NCBI GenBank assembly: GCA_949498985.1
Contig: CATECQ010000027.1
Coordinates: 1-64,000, forward strand
Length of the DNA: 64,000 bases
From: Glaciecola sp. HTCC2999
Lineage (GTDB): Bacteria > Pseudomonadota > Gammaproteobacteria > Enterobacterales > Alteromonadaceae
Direction of reading: 5' to 3'
A program made the position numbers and the translations under genes. Shown in pieces: positions 27,785 through 38,006 of the stretch (its first letter is position 1; every line of letters begins with the position of its first letter). Under the pieces are notes generated by a model. The model worked only from the letters and a program-made list of their open reading frames with translations. It was not told where the DNA came from and searched no databases.

Positions 27785-29061
27785 AAAAGCGTATTGCGAT
27801 TATTGGTAGCGGTATATCCGGCCTAACATGCGGATACTTACTTAACAAAGACCACGATATTAGCGTCTTTGAAGCTAACGATTACATCGGTGGGCACACG
27901 GCCACTAAAGATGTATATATTGACGATGTGCATTATGCCATTGATACGGGTTTTATCGTGTTTAACGATTGGACTTATCCAAATTTTAATAAATTAATGA
28001 GTCTGATTGGAGTAAATGCACAACCCACTGAAATGAGTTTCAGTGTGAAAAATCGCGCAGCAAAACTCGAATATAATGGTAATACCCTCAATTCATTATT
28101 TGCCCAACGACGAAACCTGTTACGGCCTCGTTTTTGGCGCATCGTGTTAGACATTTTAAAGTTTAACAAACTTTGTAAATCCGACGATGCACAAATGCAT
28201 GCTAAAGCAGGTATGACATTGTTTGATTATATTAAGCATCACCATTTAAGCGAAGATTTTAGTCAAAACTATATTTTGCCAATGTGTGCAGCGATTTGGT
28301 CCATGTCATTAGAAGATTCAAAGTCATTTCCTTTGACGTTTTTCTTGCAGTTCTTTAACAATCACGGGTTATTAAACATCACGGATAGACCTCAGTGGTA
28401 TACGATTATCGGCGGGTCACGTGAATATATTGCCCCATTAACCGAGTCATTTGCGGATAAAATTAAACTGAATGCCCCCGTTCAGCGAGTCAGCCCACTG
28501 AGTGATAAATCCGGTTATACGGTCAGTTTTGGTTCGGGTGATAATATCCAAAATGCCGATTTTGATGAGGTTATCTTTGCTTGTCACTCGGATCAAGCTT
28601 TAGCCATGCTTGCCGCCCCTAATGAAGCGCACCAAGCGGTCTTAGGTAATATCGAATACGCCATGAATGAGGTTGTTTTGCATACCGATGTGAACGTACT
28701 CCCCGAACGAGAATTAGCTTGGGCAAGCTGGAATTATCTTATCAAAGGGGACGCTAATGAAGCGTCGCAACCCGCTTCAGTCACCTACAACATGAATATC
28801 TTACAGCGCTTACAATCTGAACACACATTTTGTGTAACGTTGAATAATACTGCTGAAATTGACCCCACTAAAATTATCAATACGTTTCATTACGCACACC
28901 CTCAATTTAGCCCTAGTATGGTCAAAGCCCAAGGTGAACGTGAACGGATCTGTGGTCAAGATCACCTGCATTTTTGTGGCGCATATTGGTATAACGGATT
29001 TCATGAGGATGGTGTGCGCAGTGCATTAGATGTATGTGCGCGTTTTGGAGCGACGCTTTGA
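27781..29061 (+). CDS. FAD-dependent amine-oxidase-like oxidoreductase
   Basis: A 426-aa flavoprotein with N-terminal dinucleotide-binding motif IGSGISGLTCGYLL and the following GGHT segment, typical of the NAD(P)-binding amine oxidase family (COG2907-like). The C-terminus has the second FAD motif FCGAYWYNGFHEDGVRSAL. In bacteria with RpoE-ChrR the orthologue is usually next to DUF1365 and a CFA-like methyltransferase, as here. A role in oxidising or desaturating a fatty acyl chain is inference. The start ATG overlaps the SDR stop. Confidence 0.87.
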   Translation: MKKRIAIIGSGISGLTCGYLLNKDHDISVFEANDYIGGHTATKDVYIDDVHYAIDTGFIVFNDWTYPNFNKLMSLIGVNAQPTEMSFSVKNRAAKLEYNGNTLNSLFAQRRNLLRPRFWRIVLDILKFNKLCKSDDAQMHAKAGMTLFDYIKHHHLSEDFSQNYILPMCAAIWSMSLEDSKSFPLTFFLQFFNNHGLLNITDRPQWYTIIGGSREYIAPLTESFADKIKLNAPVQRVSPLSDKSGYTVSFGSGDNIQNADFDEVIFACHSDQALAMLAAPNEAHQAVLGNIEYAMNEVVLHTDVNVLPERELAWASWNYLIKGDANEASQPASVTYNMNILQRLQSEHTFCVTLNNTAEIDPTKIINTFHYAHPQFSPSMVKAQGERERICGQDHLHFCGAYWYNGFHEDGVRSALDVCARFGATL

Positions 29062-29846
29062 GTTCAGTACAACCCTTACCCTCATTAGAAAGCGCCATTT
29101 ACCAAGGAACCGTGACGCATAAACGCTTTACGCCAACGCGTCATGAGTTTCAATATGGTATATATTTGTTTTGGGTAAAACTCAAAGAGCTTCATGCACT
29201 ATCACAGATCCCTGGCTTCAACGTCAATGCAAAAGGCTTGTTGGAGTTTCGCCGCAGTGATTATTTGAACGAACAAGGTTTATCACTTGAAGACGAGGTA
29301 TTGTACAAAGCCAACCAGCTGCGTTTCACCTTGCCCACCCCGGTGAGTGATGAGATCACGGGCGATGTCTATTTTCTCGGACAGACGCGTATGCTCAATC
29401 TGTATTTTAGCCCGGTAAATTTTTACTATATCCAAGATCCACTATCCCAACAATATGACTACATGCTCGCCGAAGTCAGTAATACCCCATGGCATGAACG
29501 TCATTATTATTTGGTAGATTTAACGATCCAAGAAGACACCCCAAAAGCATTTCATGTGTCTCCGTTTAATCCTATGGATATGCAATATCAGTGGCATATC
29601 CCACAACCTGATCAACGTATTCAGTTATCACTGACCTGTCATAAAGAAGTCAAACATATGGTGGCCAGTATCGATTTACAGCGACAGCCTCTGACTCAGG
29701 CTAATCTATCTTCGGCCAAGCGCCGTATACCTAGCATGACCTTAAAAACGGTCGGTGGTATATATTGGGAGGCGTTAAAACTATTTATAAAACGCACGCC
29801 TTTTTATGGCCACTCCAAACCCATTACGCAATCTGAGGAATCATAA
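29058..29846 (+). CDS. DUF1365 family protein
   Basis: A 262-aa protein of unknown function, recognised as DUF1365 by YQGTVTHKRFTPTRHEFQY near the start and the later NFYYIQDP and WHERHYYL segments. It nearly always lies between the FAD protein and a CFA-synthase-like gene. I choose the TTG at 29058 because GGAG is seven bases upstream; the ATG at 29034 inside the preceding gene has no such site. It probably acts in the same lipid modification as its neighbours. Confidence 0.85.
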   Translation: MSSVQPLPSLESAIYQGTVTHKRFTPTRHEFQYGIYLFWVKLKELHALSQIPGFNVNAKGLLEFRRSDYLNEQGLSLEDEVLYKANQLRFTLPTPVSDEITGDVYFLGQTRMLNLYFSPVNFYYIQDPLSQQYDYMLAEVSNTPWHERHYYLVDLTIQEDTPKAFHVSPFNPMDMQYQWHIPQPDQRIQLSLTCHKEVKHMVASIDLQRQPLTQANLSSAKRRIPSMTLKTVGGIYWEALKLFIKRTPFYGHSKPITQSEES

Positions 29847-29848
29847 GT

Positions 29849-31105
29849 ATGTCTCAAGCAGAACAAACAATAACCAAACCTAGCAGTGGATCCATTTTAG
29901 ATACGTGGTGTAAACGGGCATTCATTAATGTATTGGGCAAATTACCTCAAGGGGGTATGACCCTCAAAGAAAACGGCATTATGGTGGCTCAATTTGGTGA
30001 TACCCACAGTGAGCTGCAAGCAGAGGTTAATATCCTAGATAAAAAAGCATACCGTCACCTACTTTTTGGTGGCAGTGTAGCCAGTGGTGAAACTTACATG
30101 GACGGGATGTGGAATACACCTAACCTAACGAATGTTATCCGGGTCTTTGCTCGCAATTTACCGACCTTAGACAAATGGGAAAATCGTTTCACGTGGCTGA
30201 CATTTCCTATTAATAAGATCCAACATTTCTTTAATCGTAACTCAGTGGCCCAAGCTCGCAAAAACATCCAAGCACATTACGACCTAGGGAATCAATTATA
30301 TACACAATTCTTAGATGAAAGCATGATGTATTCAGCTGCGGTCTATCCTCATCCAGGAGCTGATTTAGCTGAAGCCCAACAAAATAAGCTCAAAGAGATT
30401 TGTGAAAAACTCCAGCTCAAACCGACCGACCATTTAATGGAAATTGGAACTGGTTGGGGCGGTTTAGCCGTTTATGCAGCCAAACATTATGGGTGTAAAG
30501 TCACCACGACCACAATTTCAGATGAACAATATGCATGGGCTGAAGAGTGGGTCGCCAAAGAAGGCCTCACTGACAAAATTACGTTACTCAAACAAGATTA
30601 TCGTACTTTGGAAGGCACTTACGACAAGCTTGTATCCATTGAAATGATTGAAGCGGTAGGCAAAGCCTATCTGCGTAACTTTTTTGAAAAGTGCACATCG
30701 TTGTTAAAGCCTGAAGGATTAATGGTACTTCAAGCTATCACGATTGATGATCGCCGCTATGCAACCTACAGTAATGGCGTTGATTTTATCCAAAAATATA
30801 TATTTCCTGGCGGTTTTTTACCTTCTCAATATGTCATTAATCGTTGCATAAAACAGTACACCGATTTGAGTATCCGTGATTTACATGACATTGGGTTAGA
30901 TTATGCACAAACCTTATCTCATTGGCATGATCGCTTTTTCGAAAACGTCGACAAACTCAAAGAAAACGGCTATGACGAGCGCTTTTCTCGTATGTGGAAA
31001 TACTACTTAAACTATTGTGAAGGGGGGTTTAGAGAGCGTTCTATTTCAACTGTCCAGTTAGTCCTTGGCCGCACGGCACATACAGATGAACTGACCTTTA
31101 GATAA
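29849..31105 (+). CDS. cfa: Cyclopropane-fatty-acyl-phospholipid synthase-like methyltransferase
   Basis: A SAM-dependent methyltransferase acting on unsaturated chains of membrane phospholipids, 418 aa. The SAM site LMEIGTGWGGLAVYA, the YDLGNQLYTQFLDESMMYS region and the FIQKYIFPGGFLPS segment match the CFA synthase family. The placement with FAD, DUF1365 and SDR genes beside an ECF11/ChrR pair resembles the Rhodobacter RpoE regulon, where a related enzyme has been linked to methylated furan fatty acids. The product could therefore be cyclopropane or furan lipids. It is the last gene of the operon. Confidence 0.88.
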   Translation: MSQAEQTITKPSSGSILDTWCKRAFINVLGKLPQGGMTLKENGIMVAQFGDTHSELQAEVNILDKKAYRHLLFGGSVASGETYMDGMWNTPNLTNVIRVFARNLPTLDKWENRFTWLTFPINKIQHFFNRNSVAQARKNIQAHYDLGNQLYTQFLDESMMYSAAVYPHPGADLAEAQQNKLKEICEKLQLKPTDHLMEIGTGWGGLAVYAAKHYGCKVTTTTISDEQYAWAEEWVAKEGLTDKITLLKQDYRTLEGTYDKLVSIEMIEAVGKAYLRNFFEKCTSLLKPEGLMVLQAITIDDRRYATYSNGVDFIQKYIFPGGFLPSQYVINRCIKQYTDLSIRDLHDIGLDYAQTLSHWHDRFFENVDKLKENGYDERFSRMWKYYLNYCEGGFRERSISTVQLVLGRTAHTDELTFR

Positions 31106-31216
31106 TAATCGAGAGATGATGAACTGATGGTATCGTAAGATTACTATGCTTTTTAGTCATATTTGCGATATTATCATAAGCACAAGTATTAATAATTGAT
31201 GAAGAGTAAGTCATAG

Positions 31217-31480
31217 ATGGAACAAGACCAAGCATCTGACAAAGCTATCCCTAACTTTGAACAATCCATGCAACAACTTGAACAGCTCGTTCAAGAGATG
31301 GAACGTGGTGAATTATCATTAGATGTTGCTTTAGCCAAATTTCAAGATGGCATTGAACTGGCTCGTGCCTGTCAAACCTATCTAAAAGACGCTGAACAAA
31401 AAATCAGCATTTTAACTAAAGATAGTGCCACCCTAGAACCTATGAACAGTGGTGCAGACGACGCTGATGACGGATTTTAA
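31217..31480 (+). CDS. xseB: Exodeoxyribonuclease VII small subunit
   Basis: An 87-aa acidic helical protein forming exonuclease VII with XseA. The family motif FEQSMQQLEQLVQEMERGEL and the ELARACQTYL helix are clear. It is the first gene of xseB-ispA-dxs, a conserved order. The 3' end overlaps ispA by 14 bases. Confidence 0.95.
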   Translation: MEQDQASDKAIPNFEQSMQQLEQLVQEMERGELSLDVALAKFQDGIELARACQTYLKDAEQKISILTKDSATLEPMNSGADDADDGF

Positions 31481-32354
31481 GCAATATCACACACAAGTTG
31501 TTGCCGATACTCAAACACTACTGACTCAATCTCTTAAACACTACCCCGACTTGCCATGTGATTTATTACCGGCGATGGAATATGCGCTTCTAGGTCAAGG
31601 CAAACGCATGAGACCATTATTGATTTGCCTAGTAGGACAAGTATTAGAGATCCCCAAAGAAAAATTAACTCCGTTGATGGTCGCGATTGAATGTATTCAT
31701 GCTTATTCACTCGTGCACGACGATTTACCTGATATGGATAATGATGATTTACGTCGCGGGATGCCTACGTGTCATATTCAATATTCCCCCGGAACGGCAA
31801 TATTAGTCGGCGATGCGTTACAAAGCCTCGCTTTTGAGCATCTTGCCCAACATCCTCAATTAAGCGCGGATGAAAAAGTATCGCTGATACACATTCTTGC
31901 CAAAGCAGCAGGCTATCATGGAATGTGTGGTGGCCAAGCAATTGATTTACATTTTACTGATCAAGATATCGATTTAGAGACGCTAACCCAATTACACCGA
32001 CTTAAAACAGGGGCATTGTTAGTGGCTTGTGTGGATATGGTAATGGCACTCGTCCCAACACTACCTATCGAACACCGGACATTATTTAAAACCTTTAGTC
32101 GTAGTCTTGGCTTAGCATTCCAAGTCCAAGATGATATTCTTGATATTACCAGTGACAGCGATACCCTAGGAAAACCAAGTGGTTCAGACCAAGATTTAAA
32201 TAAATCAACCTTTCCAGCGTTACTCGGTTTACAAGCGTCTCAAGAATATTTAAGCACATTGTACTCACAAGCACTTCAATCATCGGACCAATTACCTTAC
32301 AATACTGCACCCTTAAACGAGTTCGCCGCCTTCCTGGTCAAGCGTAACCATTAA
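31467..32354 (+). CDS. ispA: (2E,6E)-farnesyl diphosphate synthase
   Basis: It condenses IPP with DMAPP and GPP to farnesyl diphosphate for quinones, undecaprenyl carriers and heme O. It is 295 aa from the ATG at 31467. The first Asp-rich motif is [14 protein letters not shown] and the second DDILD, both complete; GQGKRMRP is the substrate-binding region. It overlaps xseB and is 20 bases before dxs, so the two isoprenoid genes share a transcript. Confidence 0.95.
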   Translation: MTDFKQYHTQVVADTQTLLTQSLKHYPDLPCDLLPAMEYALLGQGKRMRPLLICLVGQVLEIPKEKLTPLMVAIECIHAYSLVHDDLPDMDNDDLRRGMPTCHIQYSPGTAILVGDALQSLAFEHLAQHPQLSADEKVSLIHILAKAAGYHGMCGGQAIDLHFTDQDIDLETLTQLHRLKTGALLVACVDMVMALVPTLPIEHRTLFKTFSRSLGLAFQVQDDILDITSDSDTLGKPSGSDQDLNKSTFPALLGLQASQEYLSTLYSQALQSSDQLPYNTAPLNEFAAFLVKRNH

Positions 32355-32374
32355 CCGACAGAGCGTTTTCATAT

Positions 32375-34255
32375 ATGTCATTGGATTTAGCACATTACCC
32401 GACTCTGGCTTTGGCAAATACTCCCGAAGAATTACGGACATTACCCAAAGATAAGCTCCCTCAGGTTGCGGATGAACTGCGTCAATTTTTACTCTCCAGT
32501 GTGAGTCAATCGAGTGGTCATTTTGCCTCAGGCTTAGGTACTGTTGAACTGACTGTTGCGTTGCATTATGTATATAACACACCCGTCGACCAACTGATTT
32601 GGGATGTCGGCCACCAAGCTTATCCTCATAAAATTCTCACTGATCGCCGTGATCGAATGAATACCATTCGTCAACAAGGTGGGTTACATCCGTTCCCATG
32701 GCCTCCAGAAAGCCCATATGATACGTTCGCAGTAGGTCATTCATCGACCTCTATTAGTGCGGCAATCGGTATGGCTATTGCAGCAGAGAAGGAAGGGCTT
32801 GGGCGTAAAACCGTTGCTGTTATTGGTGATGGCGCATTAACCGCTGGTTTGGCGTTTGAAGCACTCAATCACGGTGGTGATATTGCAAAGGATTTAGTCG
32901 TTGTCTTAAATGATAACGAGATGTCGATTTCAGAAAACGTGGGGGCTTTAAATTCTCATTTGGCCCGTTTGTTAACCGGTAGTTTTTACAATACGATCCG
33001 TGACGGGAGTAAAAAAGTCTTATCTAATGTGCCGCCACTAAAAGAATTTGCATCAAAAGCTGAAGAACATATTAAAGGCATGGTTGTTCCAGGCACTATT
33101 TTTGAAGAGTTAGGTTTTAATTATATCGGTCCTATTGATGGACATGATGTTAAAGGAATGGTCGATACGCTGAAAAATATGCGTAACATTTCTGGTCCTC
33201 AAATTTTGCACGTGGTCACTAAAAAGGGCAAGGGCTATACCGTCGCGGAAAATGATCCCATAAAATTCCACGCGGTGCCTAAATTTAATCCCGCCGATGA
33301 AACCCTGCCAAAATCAACACCCAGCTCACCTTCCTATTCTGCTATTTTTGGAGAATGGTTATGTGATATGGCTGCACAAGATCCATTACTCAATGCCATT
33401 ACACCGGCAATGCGTGAAGGCTCAGGAATGGTTAAATTCTCTAAAACGTATCCACAACAATATTTTGATGTCGCAATTGCTGAACAGCATGCTGTGACAT
33501 TAGCTGCAGGTATGGCTATTCGTGGCTTAAAACCGGTTGTCGCGATTTATTCCACATTTTTACAGCGAGCATATGATCAATTAATTCATGATGTCGCTAT
33601 CCAAAACTTGCCGGTATTATTTGCAATCGACCGTGCTGGTATTGTTGGTGCTGATGGCCCTACTCACCAAGGTGCCTTTGATATCAGTTATTTGCGTTGT
33701 ATCCCTAATATGGTCATTATGACACCCGGTGATGAGAATGAATGTCGACAAATGCTGTATACCGGTCACCAATTAAACCAACCAGCAGCCGTGCGTTATC
33801 CTCGCGGTGGTGGTGAGGGTGTTGACGTCGATACGACCATGACACAATTAGCCATTGGTGTATCACGTTCACTGCGCACCTCAACAGCGGCAACCAAACG
33901 AGTGGCTATTTTAAACTTTGGTACATTATTGCCTGAAGCGAAAAAAGCGGCTGAAATCCTCGATGCCACACTCATTGATATGCGCTTTGTCAAACCCCTT
34001 GACCAGCAAGCATTAATCGCTGCAGCCGCTGGGCATGACTTATTTGTAACATTGGAAGATGGTGCAATTAAAGGCGGAGCAGGCAGTGAAGTCGCAGAGT
34101 TTATTTTGGCTAACGACATTAGCGTCAAACTTCTACAATGCGGATTACCGGACGAGTTCATTATGCAAGCAACTCAAGCTGAGATGTATGCGCAGTTACA
34201 AATCGATGCGCCAGGCATTGTCGCTCAAGTACAAGCACGGCTATCTAAGATTTAA
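32375..34255 (+). CDS. dxs: 1-deoxy-D-xylulose-5-phosphate synthase
   Basis: The thiamine-diphosphate enzyme opening the MEP isoprenoid pathway from pyruvate and glyceraldehyde 3-phosphate. It is 626 aa. The ThDP-binding [15 protein letters not shown] motif with downstream LNDNEMSIS, the transketolase pyrimidine-binding domain ([13 protein letters not shown]) and a C-terminal transketolase domain are all present. It is the last gene of xseB-ispA-dxs. Confidence 0.97.
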   Translation: MSLDLAHYPTLALANTPEELRTLPKDKLPQVADELRQFLLSSVSQSSGHFASGLGTVELTVALHYVYNTPVDQLIWDVGHQAYPHKILTDRRDRMNTIRQQGGLHPFPWPPESPYDTFAVGHSSTSISAAIGMAIAAEKEGLGRKTVAVIGDGALTAGLAFEALNHGGDIAKDLVVVLNDNEMSISENVGALNSHLARLLTGSFYNTIRDGSKKVLSNVPPLKEFASKAEEHIKGMVVPGTIFEELGFNYIGPIDGHDVKGMVDTLKNMRNISGPQILHVVTKKGKGYTVAENDPIKFHAVPKFNPADETLPKSTPSSPSYSAIFGEWLCDMAAQDPLLNAITPAMREGSGMVKFSKTYPQQYFDVAIAEQHAVTLAAGMAIRGLKPVVAIYSTFLQRAYDQLIHDVAIQNLPVLFAIDRAGIVGADGPTHQGAFDISYLRCIPNMVIMTPGDENECRQMLYTGHQLNQPAAVRYPRGGGEGVDVDTTMTQLAIGVSRSLRTSTAATKRVAILNFGTLLPEAKKAAEILDATLIDMRFVKPLDQQALIAAAAGHDLFVTLEDGAIKGGAGSEVAEFILANDISVKLLQCGLPDEFIMQATQAEMYAQLQIDAPGIVAQVQARLSKI

Positions 34256-34281
34256 AAATCTTCTGTGTAACACATTATGCG

Positions 34282-34324
34282 CGATACTTTAGCTTATGCC
34301 TGACAAGCATAAGCTAAAGTATCG
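34282..34324. repeat. Perfect 18-bp inverted repeat between dxs and pgpA
   Basis: Arms 34282-34299 and 34307-34324 are exactly complementary, with a 7-base loop (ctgacaa). It lies 27 bases after dxs and before the convergent pgpA end. Neither strand has a T-run after the stem, so it is not a standard intrinsic terminator; it may block 3' exonucleases or be a factor-dependent stop. Confidence 0.75.
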
Positions 34325-34355
34325 TTAAAATGTATAGGGTTTAGATGTATAAGCT

Positions 34356-34835
34356 TTAAATAAAATAGAGCATTATATGAAGCAGGCCGCACGCCACTAA
34401 ACCGGCAACAATATCATCTAGCATGATCCCTAGCCCATCAGTAAAGCGTTGATCGATCCAGCCAATCAAAAGGGGTTTTTGAATATCCAGCCAGCGAAAT
34501 AATACGAAACCTAATAAAGCGGTATCCCAAGTAAGAGGGATGGCGATGAACACACATAGCATCCCAGCAATTTCATCCCAAACAATGGCACCATGATCAT
34601 GCACTTGCATGTCTTCGGCAGTTTTACCGCAAATATAGATCCCAAGCAGACAAGCAATGACAGTTATCGTAATATAAGCCGGTAATGTCACCATACCACA
34701 TAGCATGATAAGGGGAAATGCAGCTAGTGATCCAAAGGTACCTGGCGCTTTGGGCGCTAAACCTGAGCCAAAACCTAGCGCTAGAAAATGAATCGGGTGA
34801 GTTAAGCGAACCCGTGCACGTAATTCAGGAGTCAT
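34356..34835 (-). CDS. pgpA: Phosphatidylglycerophosphatase A
   Basis: It dephosphorylates phosphatidylglycerol phosphate to phosphatidylglycerol in the inner membrane. It is 159 aa with four hydrophobic segments. Family motifs are ALGFGSGLAPKAPGTFGS, AIVWDEIAGM and LDDIVAGL. It is the last gene of the nrdR-rib-nusB-thiL-pgpA run, 28 bases after thiL. Confidence 0.95.
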   Translation of the reverse strand: MTPELRARVRLTHPIHFLALGFGSGLAPKAPGTFGSLAAFPLIMLCGMVTLPAYITITVIACLLGIYICGKTAEDMQVHDHGAIVWDEIAGMLCVFIAIPLTWDTALLGFVLFRWLDIQKPLLIGWIDQRFTDGLGIMLDDIVAGLVACGLLHIMLYFI

Positions 34836-34863
34836 CGTTTATTCACCTTATAAAATTAGGAAA

Positions 34864-35877
34864 TTATATCTTCGGGATGGGTGGTACCATAAACTGATGC
34901 TCGTAAGCTTCAGAATCTGTTTTGTAAGGGCTATCTTGATACATTAATGTCAGTTCAGCTCCGCCCACCATTTGCCCTACACAAGTGAAATTAACCCCCG
35001 AAGAGTTTAACAATGTTTCTAATTCAGACACATTCTCTTCTGGCAAAGTAAAGCATAATTCGTAATCATCACCACTCGCTAACGCATAATCGATAGCTTG
35101 TTTAGCTGAGACGACGTTCGCTAAGTGAGTCGAAATAGGTAATGCATCAACATTGATAAGCGCCCCACACTGTGATGCCTTCATGATATGTCGAATGTCC
35201 CCTAGCAAGCCATCTGAAATATCAATGCAACTAGAAATGGTGCGTCGCAATGCTGTGCCGGCTAATAAACGAGGTGTCGGTCGATGATGACGCGCTTGTA
35301 AAAATGCTTCAGCGGAGGCTTGTGCTTGGTGAGATAAACCTTCAACCGCATAACAGTCTAATTTACCCAGTAAGATGTCTAGGCCTGCTCCAGCATCACC
35401 TAACGTTCCAGTCACATAAATTAAATCACCACGATTGGCACCAGAACGTGTTGCAACACTTTCTGGTGGAACAAACCCCTGTGCCGTTATCGTAATACTT
35501 AATGGCCCTTTTGTGGTGTCTCCCCCAATCAGGTTAATCCCATAATATTCGCATAAGCGAGCCAAGGTATCAGAAAATTCATCCAGCCAATCCTCATCTA
35601 TCTCTTGTAACGATAACGCTAGACTTATCCACGCAGGGACCGCACCGACTGCAGCAAGATCGCTGAGATTGACTGCTAATGCTTTATGCGCAACATCACT
35701 CGCGCGGGTATCAGGTAAGAAATGAGTGCCTGCAACTAAAGTATCCGTTGTTGTGGCTAAGGCTTGATTAGTAGGTACAGTCGTAATGGCACAATCATCC
35801 CCAACACCAATAATGACGTCTTGACGAGGTTGAGATTGAGCGGTAAAAAACCGCTCGATAATGCTAAACTCTTTCAT
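34864..35877 (-). CDS. thiL: Thiamine-monophosphate kinase
   Basis: It phosphorylates thiamine monophosphate to thiamine diphosphate. It is 337 aa, of the AIR-synthase/PurM fold: GVGDDCAITTVP at the N-terminus, NLSDLAAVGAVPAW, GGDTTKGP, and DISDGLLGDIRHI. The product is the cofactor of Dxs, encoded convergently nearby. It lies between nusB and pgpA. Confidence 0.96.
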   Translation of the reverse strand: MKEFSIIERFFTAQSQPRQDVIIGVGDDCAITTVPTNQALATTTDTLVAGTHFLPDTRASDVAHKALAVNLSDLAAVGAVPAWISLALSLQEIDEDWLDEFSDTLARLCEYYGINLIGGDTTKGPLSITITAQGFVPPESVATRSGANRGDLIYVTGTLGDAGAGLDILLGKLDCYAVEGLSHQAQASAEAFLQARHHRPTPRLLAGTALRRTISSCIDISDGLLGDIRHIMKASQCGALINVDALPISTHLANVVSAKQAIDYALASGDDYELCFTLPEENVSELETLLNSSGVNFTCVGQMVGGAELTLMYQDSPYKTDSEAYEHQFMVPPIPKI

Positions 35878-35906
35878 CCGTGGGTCACGTTTGCCTATTT
35901 GAGTGA

Positions 35907-36344
35907 TTAAGCGAGCTCGTGTCTACGTAGTGTCTTAACCGCCTTATCTAGAACACCGTTAACAAATTTATGACTTTCTTCAGCGCCAAATGACTTAGCT
36001 AATTCAATCGCTTCGTTTATGACGACTTTGTAAGGCACATCAATACGCTGGGTCAACTCTAATGCGGCTAAGCGTAAAATGGCTTTTTCAATCGGATCAA
36101 GCTCTTCTGGAAGGCGGCCTAAATAAGGTTTAATGGCCACATCCAATTCAGCCACTTTTTTAGCCGTGTCACGCAACAGCTCTTGAAAAAATGCCAGATC
36201 TATTTTTGACATGTCATTCGTTGTCGCTAGATGTAACTCAACACTTTCGATGGTATTGCCATTCATCTGCCAAGAGTAAATACCTTGTAAGGCTAACTCA
36301 CGCGCTTTGCGGCGCGCGGCAGGTTTCATTTTTGGTTCACTCAC
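35907..36344 (-). CDS. nusB: Transcription antitermination protein NusB
   Basis: It binds boxA RNA with NusE (S10) in rRNA antitermination. It is 145 aa, all-helical, starting with basic [17 protein letters not shown] and containing [15 protein letters not shown] and [13 protein letters not shown]. It overlaps ribH by four bases (ATGA), the typical ribH-nusB pair. Confidence 0.96.
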   Translation of the reverse strand: MSEPKMKPAARRKARELALQGIYSWQMNGNTIESVELHLATTNDMSKIDLAFFQELLRDTAKKVAELDVAIKPYLGRLPEELDPIEKAILRLAALELTQRIDVPYKVVINEAIELAKSFGAEESHKFVNGVLDKAVKTLRRHELA

Positions 36345-36820
36345 GCAATAGCCTCATCGATGGCACTCATAACGTTAACCATCTCTAGTGCACCCATTGC
36401 TGCTTCAGCGCCTTTGTTACCTGCTTTTGTACCGGAACGCTCAATCGCTTGTTCAATCGAATCGGTCGTAATAACACCAAAAGACACTGGAATATTATGT
36501 TCAAGTGATACCTGTGCTAGACCTTTATTACATTCACCAGCAACAAAATCAAAATGAGGTGTGCCACCACGGATAACAGCACCTAATGCAATGATCGCAT
36601 CAAACTTGCCTGATTGCGCGATTTTTTGTGCCGCAATAGGTAACTCATAAGCACCTGGTACACGCACAACAGTGATATCATCACCGTTCACTTCACCTAG
36701 GCGATCAAGTGTATCTACAGCGCCTTCTAACAGGCTCTCAACTACAAAGCTATTGAATCGTGATACGACAATGGCAAATTTCTTACCAGTAGCGCGCATA
36801 TTACCTTCGATGATTTGCAT
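36341..36820 (-). CDS. ribH: 6,7-dimethyl-8-ribityllumazine synthase
   Basis: The penultimate step of riboflavin synthesis. It is 159 aa. Conserved features are [36 protein letters not shown] and [25 protein letters not shown] gap of 85 bases separates it from ribBA upstream; I see no FMN riboswitch in it. Confidence 0.97.
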   Translation of the reverse strand: MQIIEGNMRATGKKFAIVVSRFNSFVVESLLEGAVDTLDRLGEVNGDDITVVRVPGAYELPIAAQKIAQSGKFDAIIALGAVIRGGTPHFDFVAGECNKGLAQVSLEHNIPVSFGVITTDSIEQAIERSGTKAGNKGAEAAMGALEMVNVMSAIDEAIA

Positions 36821-36905
36821 ATCAGGGTTCCTTAAATGCTAAAATTACAACACTATAAAAATTTCGGTGCGCAGTATACCACAAAAATTACGCGATACCT
36901 TAGTA

Positions 36906-38003
36906 TTAACTTATGTATTCAACGACCTCTAAACCATAGCCTGACAGGCCTGAGTATTTTACTGGCTTAGATAATAACTTCATTTTCTTCACACCTAATG
37001 ACACGAGAATTTGACTGCCCACACCGACTGTCCGAGAAGAGCCCTGCCAAGTTTTACCCGCTGCAACTTCACCACGATCTTCTGCGGCGAACTGTTGCAC
37101 TTGTTGTTCAACATTTTCTTTGGCTCCAAGTAATACCAGAATGCCACCTTCAGCACCAATCCGTTGCATCGCTTTAGGTAAATTCATAGAGCGATTCACG
37201 CCACGGGTCGAGCCGAGTAGATCAGAAAACGTATTATGCAAATGGACGCGCACTAAGGTTGGGTCAGTCGGATCGATATCCCCTTTCACTAATGCATAAT
37301 GAATTTGTTCATCAATCACATCTTTAAACATATGTAATTGGAAATCTCCATACTCGGTGGGTAACTCACATTGAGCAACTTTAGTAATGGTGGTCTCGTT
37401 AAGGTTTCGATATTCAATTAAATCGGCAATCGTGCCTATTTTTAAGCCATGCTCTTGAGCAAATACTTCCAACTCTGGGCGACGCGCCATGCTGCCATCA
37501 GGATTCAATATTTCAACAATGACTGCTGCTGGCTCACTGCCCGCTAATCGAGCTAAATCAACACCCGCTTCAGTATGACCGGCACGATTGAGAACCCCGC
37601 CTTCTTTTGCGATTAATGGAAAAATATGACCCGGTTGGACGATATCAGTGGCGACTGCATCGGGGTTCACCGCGGCTAAAATAGTTTGTGCTCGATCGGC
37701 TGCTGAAATCCCGGTTGTAACGCCTTCTGCCGCCTCGATAGACACGGTAAAATTCGTCGAAAATTGCGCCGAATTCTTATCCACCATCAGCGGTAATTTT
37801 AACCGACGACAACGTTCTGCCGTCATTGGCAAACACACTAGACCACGGGCATGGGTGACCATAAAATTGATCGCCTCAGGCGTCACGTGCTCAGCAGCCA
37901 TAATCAAATCGCCCTCATTTTCGCGATCTTCATCATCCATTAACACCACCATCTTACCTTGGCGAATGTCTTCGATTATTTCTGCTGGAGAGTGAAATGT
38001 CAT
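36906..38003 (-). CDS. ribBA: 3,4-dihydroxy-2-butanone-4-phosphate synthase with degenerate GTP cyclohydrolase II domain
   Basis: The N-terminal 200 residues are a complete RibB domain making 3,4-dihydroxy-2-butanone 4-phosphate from ribulose 5-phosphate ([32 protein letters not shown]). The C-terminal domain (about 210-365) has the GTP cyclohydrolase II fold pattern but lacks the three zinc Cys (C-x10-C-x-C in E. coli RibA) and the QEGRNIGL catalytic motif, so it is probably inactive. This is the RibBX-type arrangement. A separate ribA should exist elsewhere. It is 365 aa, three bases after ribE. Confidence 0.93.
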   Translation of the reverse strand: MTFHSPAEIIEDIRQGKMVVLMDDEDRENEGDLIMAAEHVTPEAINFMVTHARGLVCLPMTAERCRRLKLPLMVDKNSAQFSTNFTVSIEAAEGVTTGISAADRAQTILAAVNPDAVATDIVQPGHIFPLIAKEGGVLNRAGHTEAGVDLARLAGSEPAAVIVEILNPDGSMARRPELEVFAQEHGLKIGTIADLIEYRNLNETTITKVAQCELPTEYGDFQLHMFKDVIDEQIHYALVKGDIDPTDPTLVRVHLHNTFSDLLGSTRGVNRSMNLPKAMQRIGAEGGILVLLGAKENVEQQVQQFAAEDRGEVAAGKTWQGSSRTVGVGSQILVSLGVKKMKLLSKPVKYSGLSGYGLEVVEYIS

Positions 38004-38006
38004 AGT

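Noticed and set aside
33796-34161. 121-aa frame antisense to dxs
   Set aside because: Shadow of a conserved coding region with no independent support.
36821-36905. FMN riboswitch between ribBA and ribH
   Set aside because: The 85-base gap is too short and no RFN-type conserved segments are visible. The other rib junctions are only two or three bases.
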